The notes under the pieces: generated by a model
Database searches by the model: none
Told to the model about the DNA's origin: nothing
The model's input: the letters and a program-made list of their open reading frames with translations, nothing else
In this document: one piece after another, positions 35,639 to 44,268 of the stretch
Position numbering within the stretch: the first letter of the stretch is position 1
Layout of the letters: each line of letters starts with the position of its first letter
From: JAADEM01 sp965371855
GTDB taxonomy: Bacteria; Bacteroidota; Bacteroidia; Bacteroidales; Marinilabiliaceae
Direction of reading: 5' to 3'
NCBI GenBank assembly: GCA_965371855.1
Contig: CBDUZZ010000012.1
Coordinates: forward strand, 1 to 64,000
Length of the DNA stretch: 64,000 nt
Made by a program: the position numbers and the translations under genes

Positions 35639-37060
35639 TTAATTCTCAATAAATTGCACCCTATAGGTCAGACCTCCTGTTTCAAACTGCCATAACACAT
35701 TACCGCATAAATCAGTTGCAACCACCTTATCTTTATTGGAACTGCAATGTAATATCTCTTTTTCGTTGAATAAGTAAGCACTTCCCATCCGTGGTGAATA
35801 AAATTCACTGGGTAAAGGTGCATTTATAACTATTTTAACTGTCATCTCCTGCTCATCTATTTCCAAGGAAACGGCTCTTGATATTTCCTTTTCCAATCCA
35901 TTATCAAAAAACATAACATCCCCTTTATTATTGATATGAATTGAGTGTATTCCATAAAAAAGTGATTCATTAGTCATTTTAAAATCTCCATCCACACCCA
36001 ATTTCCACATTAATTCACCTGTTTGTGAATTGATTTTCCATATTTGACTGCTTTTATAAAATGAGATCAAAAAATTATTATCCTTATCGTAACACAGGCT
36101 ATTGGCATGCAACCAATCCTTTTTATCCTTCAATATAGCCGAATCAACTAATGGATCTTCCACATCAAAGACTGACCATTCCCAAATGATTTCACCTTTT
36201 CTGGATATAATCTGAATACCATCTCCAGCCACTATATCCTTTTCTTTACCACCAATAGAAGACAAGTCGAATTCCCTTTCTTCCAACGTTAGTACAACAA
36301 TATTGTTTTTATCATCTAACAATAAGTCGTGATGAAATATTTTGTTAAAAGAGCCAGTTCCTGTTTGAAAATGAACCAACGTATCACCTTTATAATCCAA
36401 ATCAATAATATGATTACCGTATGCTGTTTTGTACCCGGGATCTGACAAAATACACAAGAAGGTACCATTTTTAGAATACCGAGCCGTTTTCAGAAAGCTA
36501 TTAAAAACATTGTACCATTCAATTTCTCCTTTCGAATCAATCAACACTAACACACCAGGGCTTTTTCGTTGATAGATTAATATTTTCCCATCGATATTAA
36601 CTGTATTTTCTTTTGGCTTGTAGTAGTTATCTAGCCATACCGGGATGTAATGGCTTGTGAAATGTTGTATTTCAGATTCAGAATAGAATCTTGAGTTGCT
36701 CAGAATTAGTTTAAAGCTATATTCTGTTTCCGGTTTTAAGGAAGTGAGTTTTAGCGAGTGATTGTTTGAATTCCAAGAGGTATCAGATCGAAAAATAACT
36801 TTTTTATTCTCATTTGCCCAATACTCAACAAATACATTCAGTGAAGAGTCTGTTTTGAATGTTACTACTTGTCTGAATATGGAAAATTCATCTCGTTGGG
36901 TACTTATCTCAGAATGGTTGAAAGGGATATTACGAACAAGTAATTGTCCTTTATTACTTTTTTGCTTGCAGCCAGTTGGCACAATTAGAAAACATCCAAT
37001 TGTAAATAACACAACCACTTCAATATAGTAAATTCTTAACTTCACTGGTTTAAGCATCAT
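35639..37060 (-). CDS. Aryl-sulfate sulfotransferase (ASST) lipoprotein
   Basis: The ORF is open to 37111, but its first 17 codons lie inside the terminator hairpin of susD. The start is therefore set at the ATG at 37060 (another ATG is at 37057), which gives a lipoprotein signal with the lipobox PTGC. The product is about 473 aa. It is a six-bladed propeller of the ASST type with the conserved histidines in IFHHDL, WLHANS and GIHSIH. ASSTs move sulfate from a phenolic sulfate to another phenol or hydroxyl without PAPS, in the periplasm. It heads the four-gene unit with a PAPS-type sulfotransferase, a glycosidase and a CHR transporter. Catalytic-histidine assignment is by pattern only. Confidence 0.8.
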   Translation of the reverse strand: MMLKPVKLRIYYIEVVVLFTIGCFLIVPTGCKQKSNKGQLLVRNIPFNHSEISTQRDEFSIFRQVVTFKTDSSLNVFVEYWANENKKVIFRSDTSWNSNNHSLKLTSLKPETEYSFKLILSNSRFYSESEIQHFTSHYIPVWLDNYYKPKENTVNIDGKILIYQRKSPGVLVLIDSKGEIEWYNVFNSFLKTARYSKNGTFLCILSDPGYKTAYGNHIIDLDYKGDTLVHFQTGTGSFNKIFHHDLLLDDKNNIVVLTLEEREFDLSSIGGKEKDIVAGDGIQIISRKGEIIWEWSVFDVEDPLVDSAILKDKKDWLHANSLCYDKDNNFLISFYKSSQIWKINSQTGELMWKLGVDGDFKMTNESLFYGIHSIHINNKGDVMFFDNGLEKEISRAVSLEIDEQEMTVKIVINAPLPSEFYSPRMGSAYLFNEKEILHCSSNKDKVVATDLCGNVLWQFETGGLTYRVQFIEN

Positions 37061-37113
37061 ATCAAACAAAAAAATAAAAAGCAAAATGGGATTGCATTTT
37101 AGCAATCCCATTT
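37060..37113 (-). terminator. Intrinsic terminator between susD and the ASST operon
   Basis: AAATGGGATTGC (37084-37095) pairs perfectly with GCAATCCCATTT (37102-37113) around a 6-nt loop. On the minus strand it is followed by TTGCTTTTTATTTTTTTG. It lies 16 nt after the susD stop and overlaps the false N-terminal extension of the ASST frame, which would read MGLLKCNP. It likely reduces, rather than abolishes, read-through into the ASST genes. Confidence 0.9.
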
Positions 37114-37128
37114 CTTAAAAAACTACAA

Positions 37129-38685
37129 CTATTGCCAGGCAGTGTGTTGCACTAGATCTGAATTTGTTTCGATTTCTACCTGTGGTATTGGCCACACATA
37201 ATGTTTTGATGCATCAAATGTACGTGCATCTGTAACAATCTCCTCATACACCCATTTTGTTGGATCTGAAGGATCTTCTAATTTATGACGATTGTAACCA
37301 ATTCCATCTGTCATAACATCTTCGGCGATTCGCCATCTTCTGATGTCGGAATAACGTAACCCTTCTGCCACAAATTCAATACGTCGTTCATGACGAATCT
37401 CTTCACGCATCTGATCTTTTGAAAGGCCAGCAAGAACATCAGGCATTCCGGCTCTATCTCTTACTTCATTTATTGCGGCATAAACAGATGCATCCGAACC
37501 TACATTCTCATTTTGAGCCTCTGCATACATCAACAACACGTCCGCATAACGCATCACAATGATGTTTACCTCTGAATTCCAATATTCATTATTCCCCCAT
37601 TCAACCCATTTATTCAATGCCATTCCTGAAGGGCTGAAGTCATTTTTTGGAATATAAACCTCACCATTTGTTATTTTACCCGGTAATTGCAAGGTAGCAT
37701 ACATGCGTGGGTCTCTCCCATCAAAAGGATTAGTTATATCATAACCGGAACCACCATCAGTAATAGGAAGACCATTGGCCATGTAATAATCATTGGTAAG
37801 GTTTACCAGAGGAACGAATGACCTCCAGTTTCTGATAACAGTAGAATAACCACTACTCTTCTTGTCCTTCATATATTGGATGTCGAAAATGATTTCTTCG
37901 TTATTCTCCGCCGCTACAGAAAAGAGCCCTTCATAGTCCGAATACAATCCATATCCCGGTAAATCCATCACCTGCTTTGCAGCAGTAGCAGCATCTGCCC
38001 ATTCACCATTGTATAGTTTTACTCTGGCTTTTATTGCATAAGCAGCTCCCTTTGTGGCTCTGCCAATATCACCTCCAGAATAGCCATTTGGAAGATCGGG
38101 AGCGGCTTCATCCAAATCCTTATAGATAGCTGTAAGAATAGTTGCTTTAGGTGATTTCGCAATATTGGCATCTGCAAGTTCCTGTGGCTCTAAAACCAAA
38201 GGTACATCCTCATAAAAATCCACGAGGTCAGCATACAAATAGGCCCGCATAAATTTTGCTTCAGCAATCATTCGATCCTTAATATCAGATTCAAATTCGG
38301 CTACTTCCATATTGGCAATAAAAAGATTCGCCCGGGCAATGCCTCGGTAGTCATTACTCCATTTCCACCTCATATAGCTAGTTGTAGGCCCATGATTACC
38401 TCGTCCAATATCGGTAGGCCCCTCCCATGGGTATTGATCGTACAGATCATCACTCATTGCATCGAATGAGATACGCACATCCCATGGTCCTTCAACGGCA
38501 TTATAGACACCATTAAGTGCTATTTCAGCCTCTTTGGCATTCTTAAAGAAATCATCCGGATTAATTTTATCCAACGGCGTAATATCCAATAAATCCTTTT
38601 TGCAGCCAGTTACTGACATAAAGAGCAAAAGGATTAGTGCTAAATATATATTTATTTTCATTGTCTTATTTTTTTTAAGTTTCAT
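37129..38685 (-). CDS. susD-like: SusD/RagB-family outer-membrane lipoprotein
   Basis: A 518-aa lipoprotein with lipobox VTGC near residues 25-28 and the typical mature start KKDLLDITPLDKINPDDFF. The middle contains the TPR-like helical core (MRAYLYADLVDFYEDVPLVL) and the end shows RHERRIEFVAEGLRYSDIRRW and YVWPIPQVEI, standard for the family. Glycan-binding SusD proteins sit on a SusC porin to capture oligosaccharides. The start at 38685 keeps the KKN-rich n-region; the ATG at 38661 would also work. It is 11 nt downstream of susC, and both belong to the locus controlled by the sigma/FecR pair upstream. The bound glycan is unknown but may be sulfated. Confidence 0.95.
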   Translation of the reverse strand: MKLKKNKTMKINIYLALILLLFMSVTGCKKDLLDITPLDKINPDDFFKNAKEAEIALNGVYNAVEGPWDVRISFDAMSDDLYDQYPWEGPTDIGRGNHGPTTSYMRWKWSNDYRGIARANLFIANMEVAEFESDIKDRMIAEAKFMRAYLYADLVDFYEDVPLVLEPQELADANIAKSPKATILTAIYKDLDEAAPDLPNGYSGGDIGRATKGAAYAIKARVKLYNGEWADAATAAKQVMDLPGYGLYSDYEGLFSVAAENNEEIIFDIQYMKDKKSSGYSTVIRNWRSFVPLVNLTNDYYMANGLPITDGGSGYDITNPFDGRDPRMYATLQLPGKITNGEVYIPKNDFSPSGMALNKWVEWGNNEYWNSEVNIIVMRYADVLLMYAEAQNENVGSDASVYAAINEVRDRAGMPDVLAGLSKDQMREEIRHERRIEFVAEGLRYSDIRRWRIAEDVMTDGIGYNRHKLEDPSDPTKWVYEEIVTDARTFDASKHYVWPIPQVEIETNSDLVQHTAWQ

Positions 38686-38696
38686 AACGTATTATT

Positions 38697-41600
38697 CTAG
38701 AATCGAACCGATAATCCAAGTGAAGTGATTCTAACCTGTGGGTGAGCATCACTTCTTGTATTACCTGCTGGTTTTTCAGGATCGAATCCCTTATAATTGG
38801 TAATAGTAAAAGCATTTTGAATATTTGCAAATACCCTCAGGTACGAAAGACCAATTTTACTTGTGGCACTCTGCGGAATAGTATATCCCAACTCAATGTT
38901 TTTCAACCTCAGGTAGGAAGCATCCTCTAAATAATAGGTAGATACAATACCAGGCCGTTTAGTGTCAAGAAAAACACGCTGATTCGTTGTACTCGGATTC
39001 TCAGGTGTCCAACGGTCTAAAAGCCATTTGCCTGAACTGGCACCATTAAAAAATGGAGAAACCAGTTCTAATGAGCTATAGGCATCTACACCTTGAACTC
39101 CCTGAAAAAATGCTTTCAAGTCAAAACCTTTCCAATCACCATTTAATTGAATGGAATACAACAAATCTGGCACCTGACTTCCAATAACAACACGGTCTTT
39201 ATCCAGAGATATTATTCCATCACCGTCCTGATCCTTGAATTTAATATCCCCGGGGACAGGATTTTCACTTTGTGTTGGAGAGGTCGAAATCTCTTGGTCA
39301 GATTGGAATATGCCAACATGCTCATATCCATAGAATGACCAATATGCTTCCCCCTCAGTCAGGATTGTCTTACTCCCATAAATTGGACCCAAATTATTAA
39401 GATTGGTAACCTCATTGTTCACATGCGACAAATTGAGATTTGCATTGAATCTAAAGCTATTTCCAAACGTGTTATTATACCCTAAAGAAAGTTCCCAACC
39501 GGTATTTTCCATTGTGCCAATATTTTGATAAGGCCTGTTCAAAGCTCCCAGTGTAATAGGAATAGGTACAGTCATCAGAATATCTTCAGTTATTTTCTGA
39601 AAATAGTTAGCCGTAAGGCTGAATTTTCTCCAGAGATTGACATCCAATCCAATATTTGTTTGAGTAGTGGTCTCCCAAGTGGTACTTTTATTGGTTAATG
39701 TGGTAACAGCAACACCGGGTACAAAATTTCCATTGAATGTATAATCAGCACCTGTTGCTAAAATATCAGAGGCTGCATAATAGGTATTTATGTTTTGATT
39801 ACCCAATTGCCCCCAAGAAGCACGTATTTTCAGATTATCAAGGAATGTTGCATTTTGCATAAACTGCTCTTCAGATATTCTCCAACCAGCAGAAAATGAA
39901 GGGAATGTTCCATAGCGTAACTCTTCAGCAAATCTAGAGGATCCATCGTATCTAATATTCGCTTCAAGAAGGTATTTGCCGGATAAATCATAATTCACTC
40001 GGGCAAAATAGGACCGTAAAGCTGTGGCATCAGCACCACCTGCATTGGTCTGTGTTGATACATCACCAATATTTAATTCCGGCTGAGAGCTCAATAGGTT
40101 TTTCCGGAATCCATTACTCCAGTCTCTCCTCCAAGTCTCTTCTGAATAGCCTGCAAGCACTTTAAAATTATGTTTATCAACGAAAGAAACTTCGTAATTC
40201 AACAGAGCATTAAATATAGTACTGAATGCTTCACTATTTGACTCTCTTAATTCCGACAAGTAAGTAGTATGAGTATCGTTCAGATGGTTATACAACGACA
40301 AACTGGGATAATAACGAGTGGCTAATCCATGGTACCAATCAACACCATAACTCAATTGAGCCTTCAACCCTTTCATAATCTCATAGTCAGCAAACAACTT
40401 TCCGGTAAATGAATTGTTCAGTAGATTATTATTACCTCCTGATTGAATGGTAGCAATCTCTCTTGCGCCTGATCCATAAGTCCCATCTTCATAGGTAACC
40501 ACTTTAGTAGGATCAGCACGGTTTATAGCACGTATAACAGCAGTAGTTCCTCTAGGGGATTCATCTCTACTGGATCTTACTCCTGCCATGTTTATTCCCA
40601 CATGTAATCTTTTATTTTTCAAGTAATAGGAGTCAATATTTGATCTGAACGTGAATTTTTTATACCCACTTCCCATCAGTACTCCATCCTGATTCAGATA
40701 ACCGGCAGAAAATGCATAAGATAGATTCTCCGAACTTCCGCTAGTACGTAAATGGTGGTTCTGCATGTTTGCAGGTGCAAACATAACATCCTGCCAATCG
40801 GTATCAGGGTATAAAGGATCATTTTTAGCCTTAAATTTGGCAACTTCATCATCAGTGTATTTGGGCGATCCTCCTGAGTTTGTGGCAGCCTCATTGTACA
40901 ACATAGCATGCTCATAACTATTCAATATTTCAGGCAGATAGGTTGCTTTCTGAACCGCAAAATAACCTGAATATTCCACTTGCATTTTTCCTTGTTTTCC
41001 ACGCTTTGTGGTAATCAGGATAACTCCGTTAGCAGCACGGTTTCCATAAATAGCTGACGCTGCAGCATCTTTTAACACCGAAATGTCTTCCAAGTCCATA
41101 GGATTCACATCATTCATAGATCCAGGGATTCCATCAATCAAAACTAATGGATTATTATTGTTGAGTGTACCTACTCCGCGAATCTTTATTGTAGCATTGT
41201 CATATCCCGGCTGACCAGAATTTTGAGTGACATAAACTCCGGCTACCTTTCCCTGTAATGCCGCACTGGTAGTAGTAAGTGGGCGACTCTCAAGGTCTTT
41301 GATAGCCACATTCTCAACGGCACCCGTTAAGTTCACTTTTCTTTGTGTTCCATATCCAACAGTCACAACTTCATTCAAAATAATTGATGACTCAATCAAA
41401 GTAACATCAATTACCGTTCTACTAAGAACATCTATCTCCTGGTTTTCAAAACCAACAAACGAATATACTAAAACCGCATCAGCATTAGATACAGTAATTG
41501 AGTATGTTCCATCAACACTGGAAACAACACCACGTGAAGGACTACTCTTCTCATAAACATTGACACCGGGTAACGGGTTACCGTTGTTTTCAACAACTTT

Positions 41601-42035
41601 TCCGGTAACAACTATTCCCTGTTGCAATTCGATATTAATAACATTTTTATCCGTTAAAATATGTTCAGGAGTCAAAATAATCTGACGCCCAAGAACCAAA
41701 TACTTAACATCAGTCCCTGTAAATAACCGGGTTAAGATATCTTTTATCCTGACATTTTTCACATCAACATCAACTTTACGACTCACATCCACCAGCTGAT
41801 GACTGTATAGAAAATAAAATTCACTCTGTGTCTCAATTTTATTCAACACATGCTCAACTGTAGCATTATTCATGGCAAGTGTAAGCTTTGTTTTCTGAGA
41901 ATAAGTCTCAGAAGCAAAAACAGTTACAAACCCCATAAATAGTAGCAAAACAGAAATCTTCATAATTCTGATAAATTTAATTAGAAAGCTAACAAAATAT
42001 TCATCAGCTTTCGGCTTTACTAAAGTTTTTTTCAT
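38697..42035 (-). CDS. susC-like: SusC/RagA-family TonB-dependent receptor with STN signalling domain
   Basis: A 1112-aa outer-membrane porin. Signal peptide ends near TYSQ. Then: a secretin/TonB short N-terminal (STN) domain (about 45-120), a carboxypeptidase-like regulatory domain (NPLPGVNVYEKS...GTYSITV), the plug (LEDISVLKDAAASAIYGNRAANGVILITTKRG) and a C-terminal barrel ending in VRITSLGLSVRF with the required terminal aromatic residue. The STN domain means the receptor signals to the FecR/sigma pair encoded directly upstream, a substrate-induced feedback loop. It imports oligosaccharides captured by the SusD partner 11 nt downstream. Confidence 0.96.
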   Translation of the reverse strand: MKKTLVKPKADEYFVSFLIKFIRIMKISVLLLFMGFVTVFASETYSQKTKLTLAMNNATVEHVLNKIETQSEFYFLYSHQLVDVSRKVDVDVKNVRIKDILTRLFTGTDVKYLVLGRQIILTPEHILTDKNVINIELQQGIVVTGKVVENNGNPLPGVNVYEKSSPSRGVVSSVDGTYSITVSNADAVLVYSFVGFENQEIDVLSRTVIDVTLIESSIILNEVVTVGYGTQRKVNLTGAVENVAIKDLESRPLTTTSAALQGKVAGVYVTQNSGQPGYDNATIKIRGVGTLNNNNPLVLIDGIPGSMNDVNPMDLEDISVLKDAAASAIYGNRAANGVILITTKRGKQGKMQVEYSGYFAVQKATYLPEILNSYEHAMLYNEAATNSGGSPKYTDDEVAKFKAKNDPLYPDTDWQDVMFAPANMQNHHLRTSGSSENLSYAFSAGYLNQDGVLMGSGYKKFTFRSNIDSYYLKNKRLHVGINMAGVRSSRDESPRGTTAVIRAINRADPTKVVTYEDGTYGSGAREIATIQSGGNNNLLNNSFTGKLFADYEIMKGLKAQLSYGVDWYHGLATRYYPSLSLYNHLNDTHTTYLSELRESNSEAFSTIFNALLNYEVSFVDKHNFKVLAGYSEETWRRDWSNGFRKNLLSSQPELNIGDVSTQTNAGGADATALRSYFARVNYDLSGKYLLEANIRYDGSSRFAEELRYGTFPSFSAGWRISEEQFMQNATFLDNLKIRASWGQLGNQNINTYYAASDILATGADYTFNGNFVPGVAVTTLTNKSTTWETTTQTNIGLDVNLWRKFSLTANYFQKITEDILMTVPIPITLGALNRPYQNIGTMENTGWELSLGYNNTFGNSFRFNANLNLSHVNNEVTNLNNLGPIYGSKTILTEGEAYWSFYGYEHVGIFQSDQEISTSPTQSENPVPGDIKFKDQDGDGIISLDKDRVVIGSQVPDLLYSIQLNGDWKGFDLKAFFQGVQGVDAYSSLELVSPFFNGASSGKWLLDRWTPENPSTTNQRVFLDTKRPGIVSTYYLEDASYLRLKNIELGYTIPQSATSKIGLSYLRVFANIQNAFTITNYKGFDPEKPAGNTRSDAHPQVRITSLGLSVRF

Positions 42036-42097
42036 AATTTTACATGATTTTTTGGTAGTTTAAAATTAGTAATACATACATTTTAATCTGCTAATTT

Positions 42098-42129
42098 AAC
42101 AGGGAAGCAACGGCCATTGCTTTCCTGTT
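42098..42129. repeat. Hairpin between fecR and susC
   Basis: AACAGGGAAGCAA pairs with TTGCTTTCCTGTT, with one G-T pair, around CGGCCA. A run of eight T residues follows on the plus strand, so on the minus strand of the operon the hairpin is not followed by T residues. It may separate the regulator transcript from susC or terminate antisense transcription; the direction is puzzling. Confidence 0.6.
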
Positions 42130-42187
42130 TTTTTTAACTTATTACTTTTTTCATTGGCAATTGGATTTAGTTAAGTTAATATAACAA

Positions 42188-43279
42188 TTATACATTATTA
42201 ATATAAAGAACAATTTTTCTTTTTTCGTAAGTTCCATCTGTTGATTTCACCCTTTTACTTATTTTATATTTCATAGGAGTACTTAACGTCAAAAGTCTAA
42301 GCGCTTCATAAAGCGTTTCATCATCAAATGTGGCATGGAAATGATACTTGAATAACTCTTTATCTTTAACTTCTATATCTACATTGTAAAACCTTTCCAT
42401 CTCTTTAATAATATTCGATAAAGGATCATTACGAAACACCATCTTCCCATCCTTCCATGATACATATTTTTCAGTTTCCTGTTCAAGAAATGTAATTTCC
42501 CCTGTGTTAACATTTAGCTCAACATGCTGACCCGGCTTCATAACTATTATGTCACTGAATTCATTTTCAGAAAGTTTTCTTTTAACAACAACCTTACCGT
42601 TTATAAGCGTAATTTCCTCTTCGATATCGCCTTTAAATGCTTGAACATTAAAGGAGGTTCCTAATGCAACTACATTAATATTCCCTGTTTGCACAACAAA
42701 TGGTTTATTTGAATTATGCACAACATCAAAATATCCCTCACCAACAAGGAAAACCTGTCTTTTACCACCCACAAATCTCATAGGATATTTTAACGAACTT
42801 CCATTATTCAACCATCCGGTTGAACCATCAGGTAATTCAAAATGAACCCGTGAACCATAAGGAGCACGAATCTCTGAATAATTATTCTTTGTACCCAAGC
42901 CATAATTATTCCCAAGCCATAAACCAAATAACACCAATACTACACTAACAGCAACAGAAGCAATAATTTTGTTTATAACTGATATTTTACTCTTCCCTTT
43001 TTCCTTTTTAAACTCCTCAACACGTAAGTCAAAATGAATCTTATAAAGAATATCTTGTAACAATTCTTTTTGTTCGCCAGTTAATGGTGTATTTTCCCAC
43101 TCCTCGCTTACTCGCAAATTTATATCCTTCCTATGGTCTAATCCGACAAACCATTCTTCTATCAAAAAAATCTCTTCGTCAGAACACTCATGACGATAAA
43201 ACTTCTCTAATAGTTCCGGATCAAATGCCGTATGTATCATAATCTTTTTACTATTTTGTTCTAACCCTGAATTCAACAT
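42188..43279 (-). CDS. FecR-family anti-sigma factor
   Basis: A 363-aa inner-membrane protein. A cytoplasmic N-terminal part (PELLEKFYRHECSDEEIFLIEEWF) is followed by a membrane segment near residues 105-125 (IIASVAVSVVLVLFGLWLG), the FecR domain (IRAPYGSRVHFELPDGSTGWLNNGSSLKYP) and the C-terminal DUF4974 domain (MVFRNDPLSNIIKEMERFYNVDIEVKD...FHATFDDETLYEALRLLT), which binds the STN domain of the SusC partner. The gene lies 225 nt downstream of the sigma factor and upstream of susC, the usual order. A second ATG at 43240 may be the true start. It sequesters or activates the ECF sigma factor. Confidence 0.92.
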   Translation of the reverse strand: MLNSGLEQNSKKIMIHTAFDPELLEKFYRHECSDEEIFLIEEWFVGLDHRKDINLRVSEEWENTPLTGEQKELLQDILYKIHFDLRVEEFKKEKGKSKISVINKIIASVAVSVVLVLFGLWLGNNYGLGTKNNYSEIRAPYGSRVHFELPDGSTGWLNNGSSLKYPMRFVGGKRQVFLVGEGYFDVVHNSNKPFVVQTGNINVVALGTSFNVQAFKGDIEEEITLINGKVVVKRKLSENEFSDIIVMKPGQHVELNVNTGEITFLEQETEKYVSWKDGKMVFRNDPLSNIIKEMERFYNVDIEVKDKELFKYHFHATFDDETLYEALRLLTLSTPMKYKISKRVKSTDGTYEKRKIVLYINNV

Positions 43280-43504
43280 ATCTAATTACAATCTTCAGCA
43301 ATAAAAAATCAAACACCATGGTACAAATACCTATATGAGGGTCAGTTTAAAAAGGCACTAAATATGTCACTGAAAGTACCCAAGGCAATTAAACTTCACA
43401 GTCAGCAGAATGAAGAGATTGCCTCACTCTGTTCGCAATTCCGACAAATGCATTTTAACAGACTCATATATATTAATATCCAGCAAAATGAATTTACACC
43501 CAAT

Positions 43505-44098
43505 CTATTCGATAAAAAGTGTGAAAAAAAGAATTAATAAGAAGGTTTCTTTGACAAGCTTTTCCCTTAAATGCCTTAGAGCTAAATTTAAATGATTCTC
43601 AACAGTCTTTTTTGTAACATTCAACTCCTGAGCAATTTCTTCATTACAGAGTCCTTTTCCCCGGCTTAAGAGAAAAACCATTTTTCGTTTAGGAGGAAGC
43701 TCTTTAATAATATCGTCAACTCTAATTTTTAGACTATCATACTCTACAGTATGTTTAGTAGTTTCAGAATAAGATTTGGTACTTTCCAGCCATTTTTCTA
43801 TCAACTTTCGGTCTTTCACCTTTTTTCTAAAATATTTACGTATTGAATTTAGAGTTATGGCAAATATATATCCATTAAAGGACTGGTTCTGGTCTATATC
43901 TTTCCTTCTCTTCCAGATTGTAATAAAAACATCCTGCAACAAATCCTTAACATCCTCTTCATTCTCCAGATGCTTTATGGCAAAACTATATATTTTCTGA
44001 CTATACTTATGAAATAGGGTATTGAAGGCAAAAACATCACCATGCTGTAATGATTTAATCAGTTTGATTTCCTCAATCGAAGATGCATTAGCCTTCAT
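43505..44098 (-). CDS. ECF RNA polymerase sigma-70 factor
   Basis: A 197-aa sigma factor of the Bacteroidota FecI-like group. Region 2 is seen in DVFAFNTLFHKYSQKIYSFAIKHLENEEDVKDLLQDVFITIWKRR, and region 4 in IKELPPKRKMVFLLSRGKGLCNEEIAQELNVTKKTVENHLNLALRHLRE with its helix-turn-helix. A hydrophobic C-terminal tail of about 12 aa follows, common in this group. It is encoded directly upstream of its FecR and probably drives susC transcription when the receptor is engaged. Confidence 0.95.
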   Translation of the reverse strand: MKANASSIEEIKLIKSLQHGDVFAFNTLFHKYSQKIYSFAIKHLENEEDVKDLLQDVFITIWKRRKDIDQNQSFNGYIFAITLNSIRKYFRKKVKDRKLIEKWLESTKSYSETTKHTVEYDSLKIRVDDIIKELPPKRKMVFLLSRGKGLCNEEIAQELNVTKKTVENHLNLALRHLREKLVKETFLLILFFTLFIE

Positions 44099-44268
44099 AA
44101 AAATATCAGTTTAAAACTCCTTAAATATACAAAAAAAATATAATCAAATGTTAAACTCAAAGAGAGTGACAAAAAAGACAACAAGATATCCATTCTATTC
44201 GGAACACAGTTTGCTATATAAAACAACTCACTCACATATAAAGTAAAGCTACTTATATTTCATAAAAA

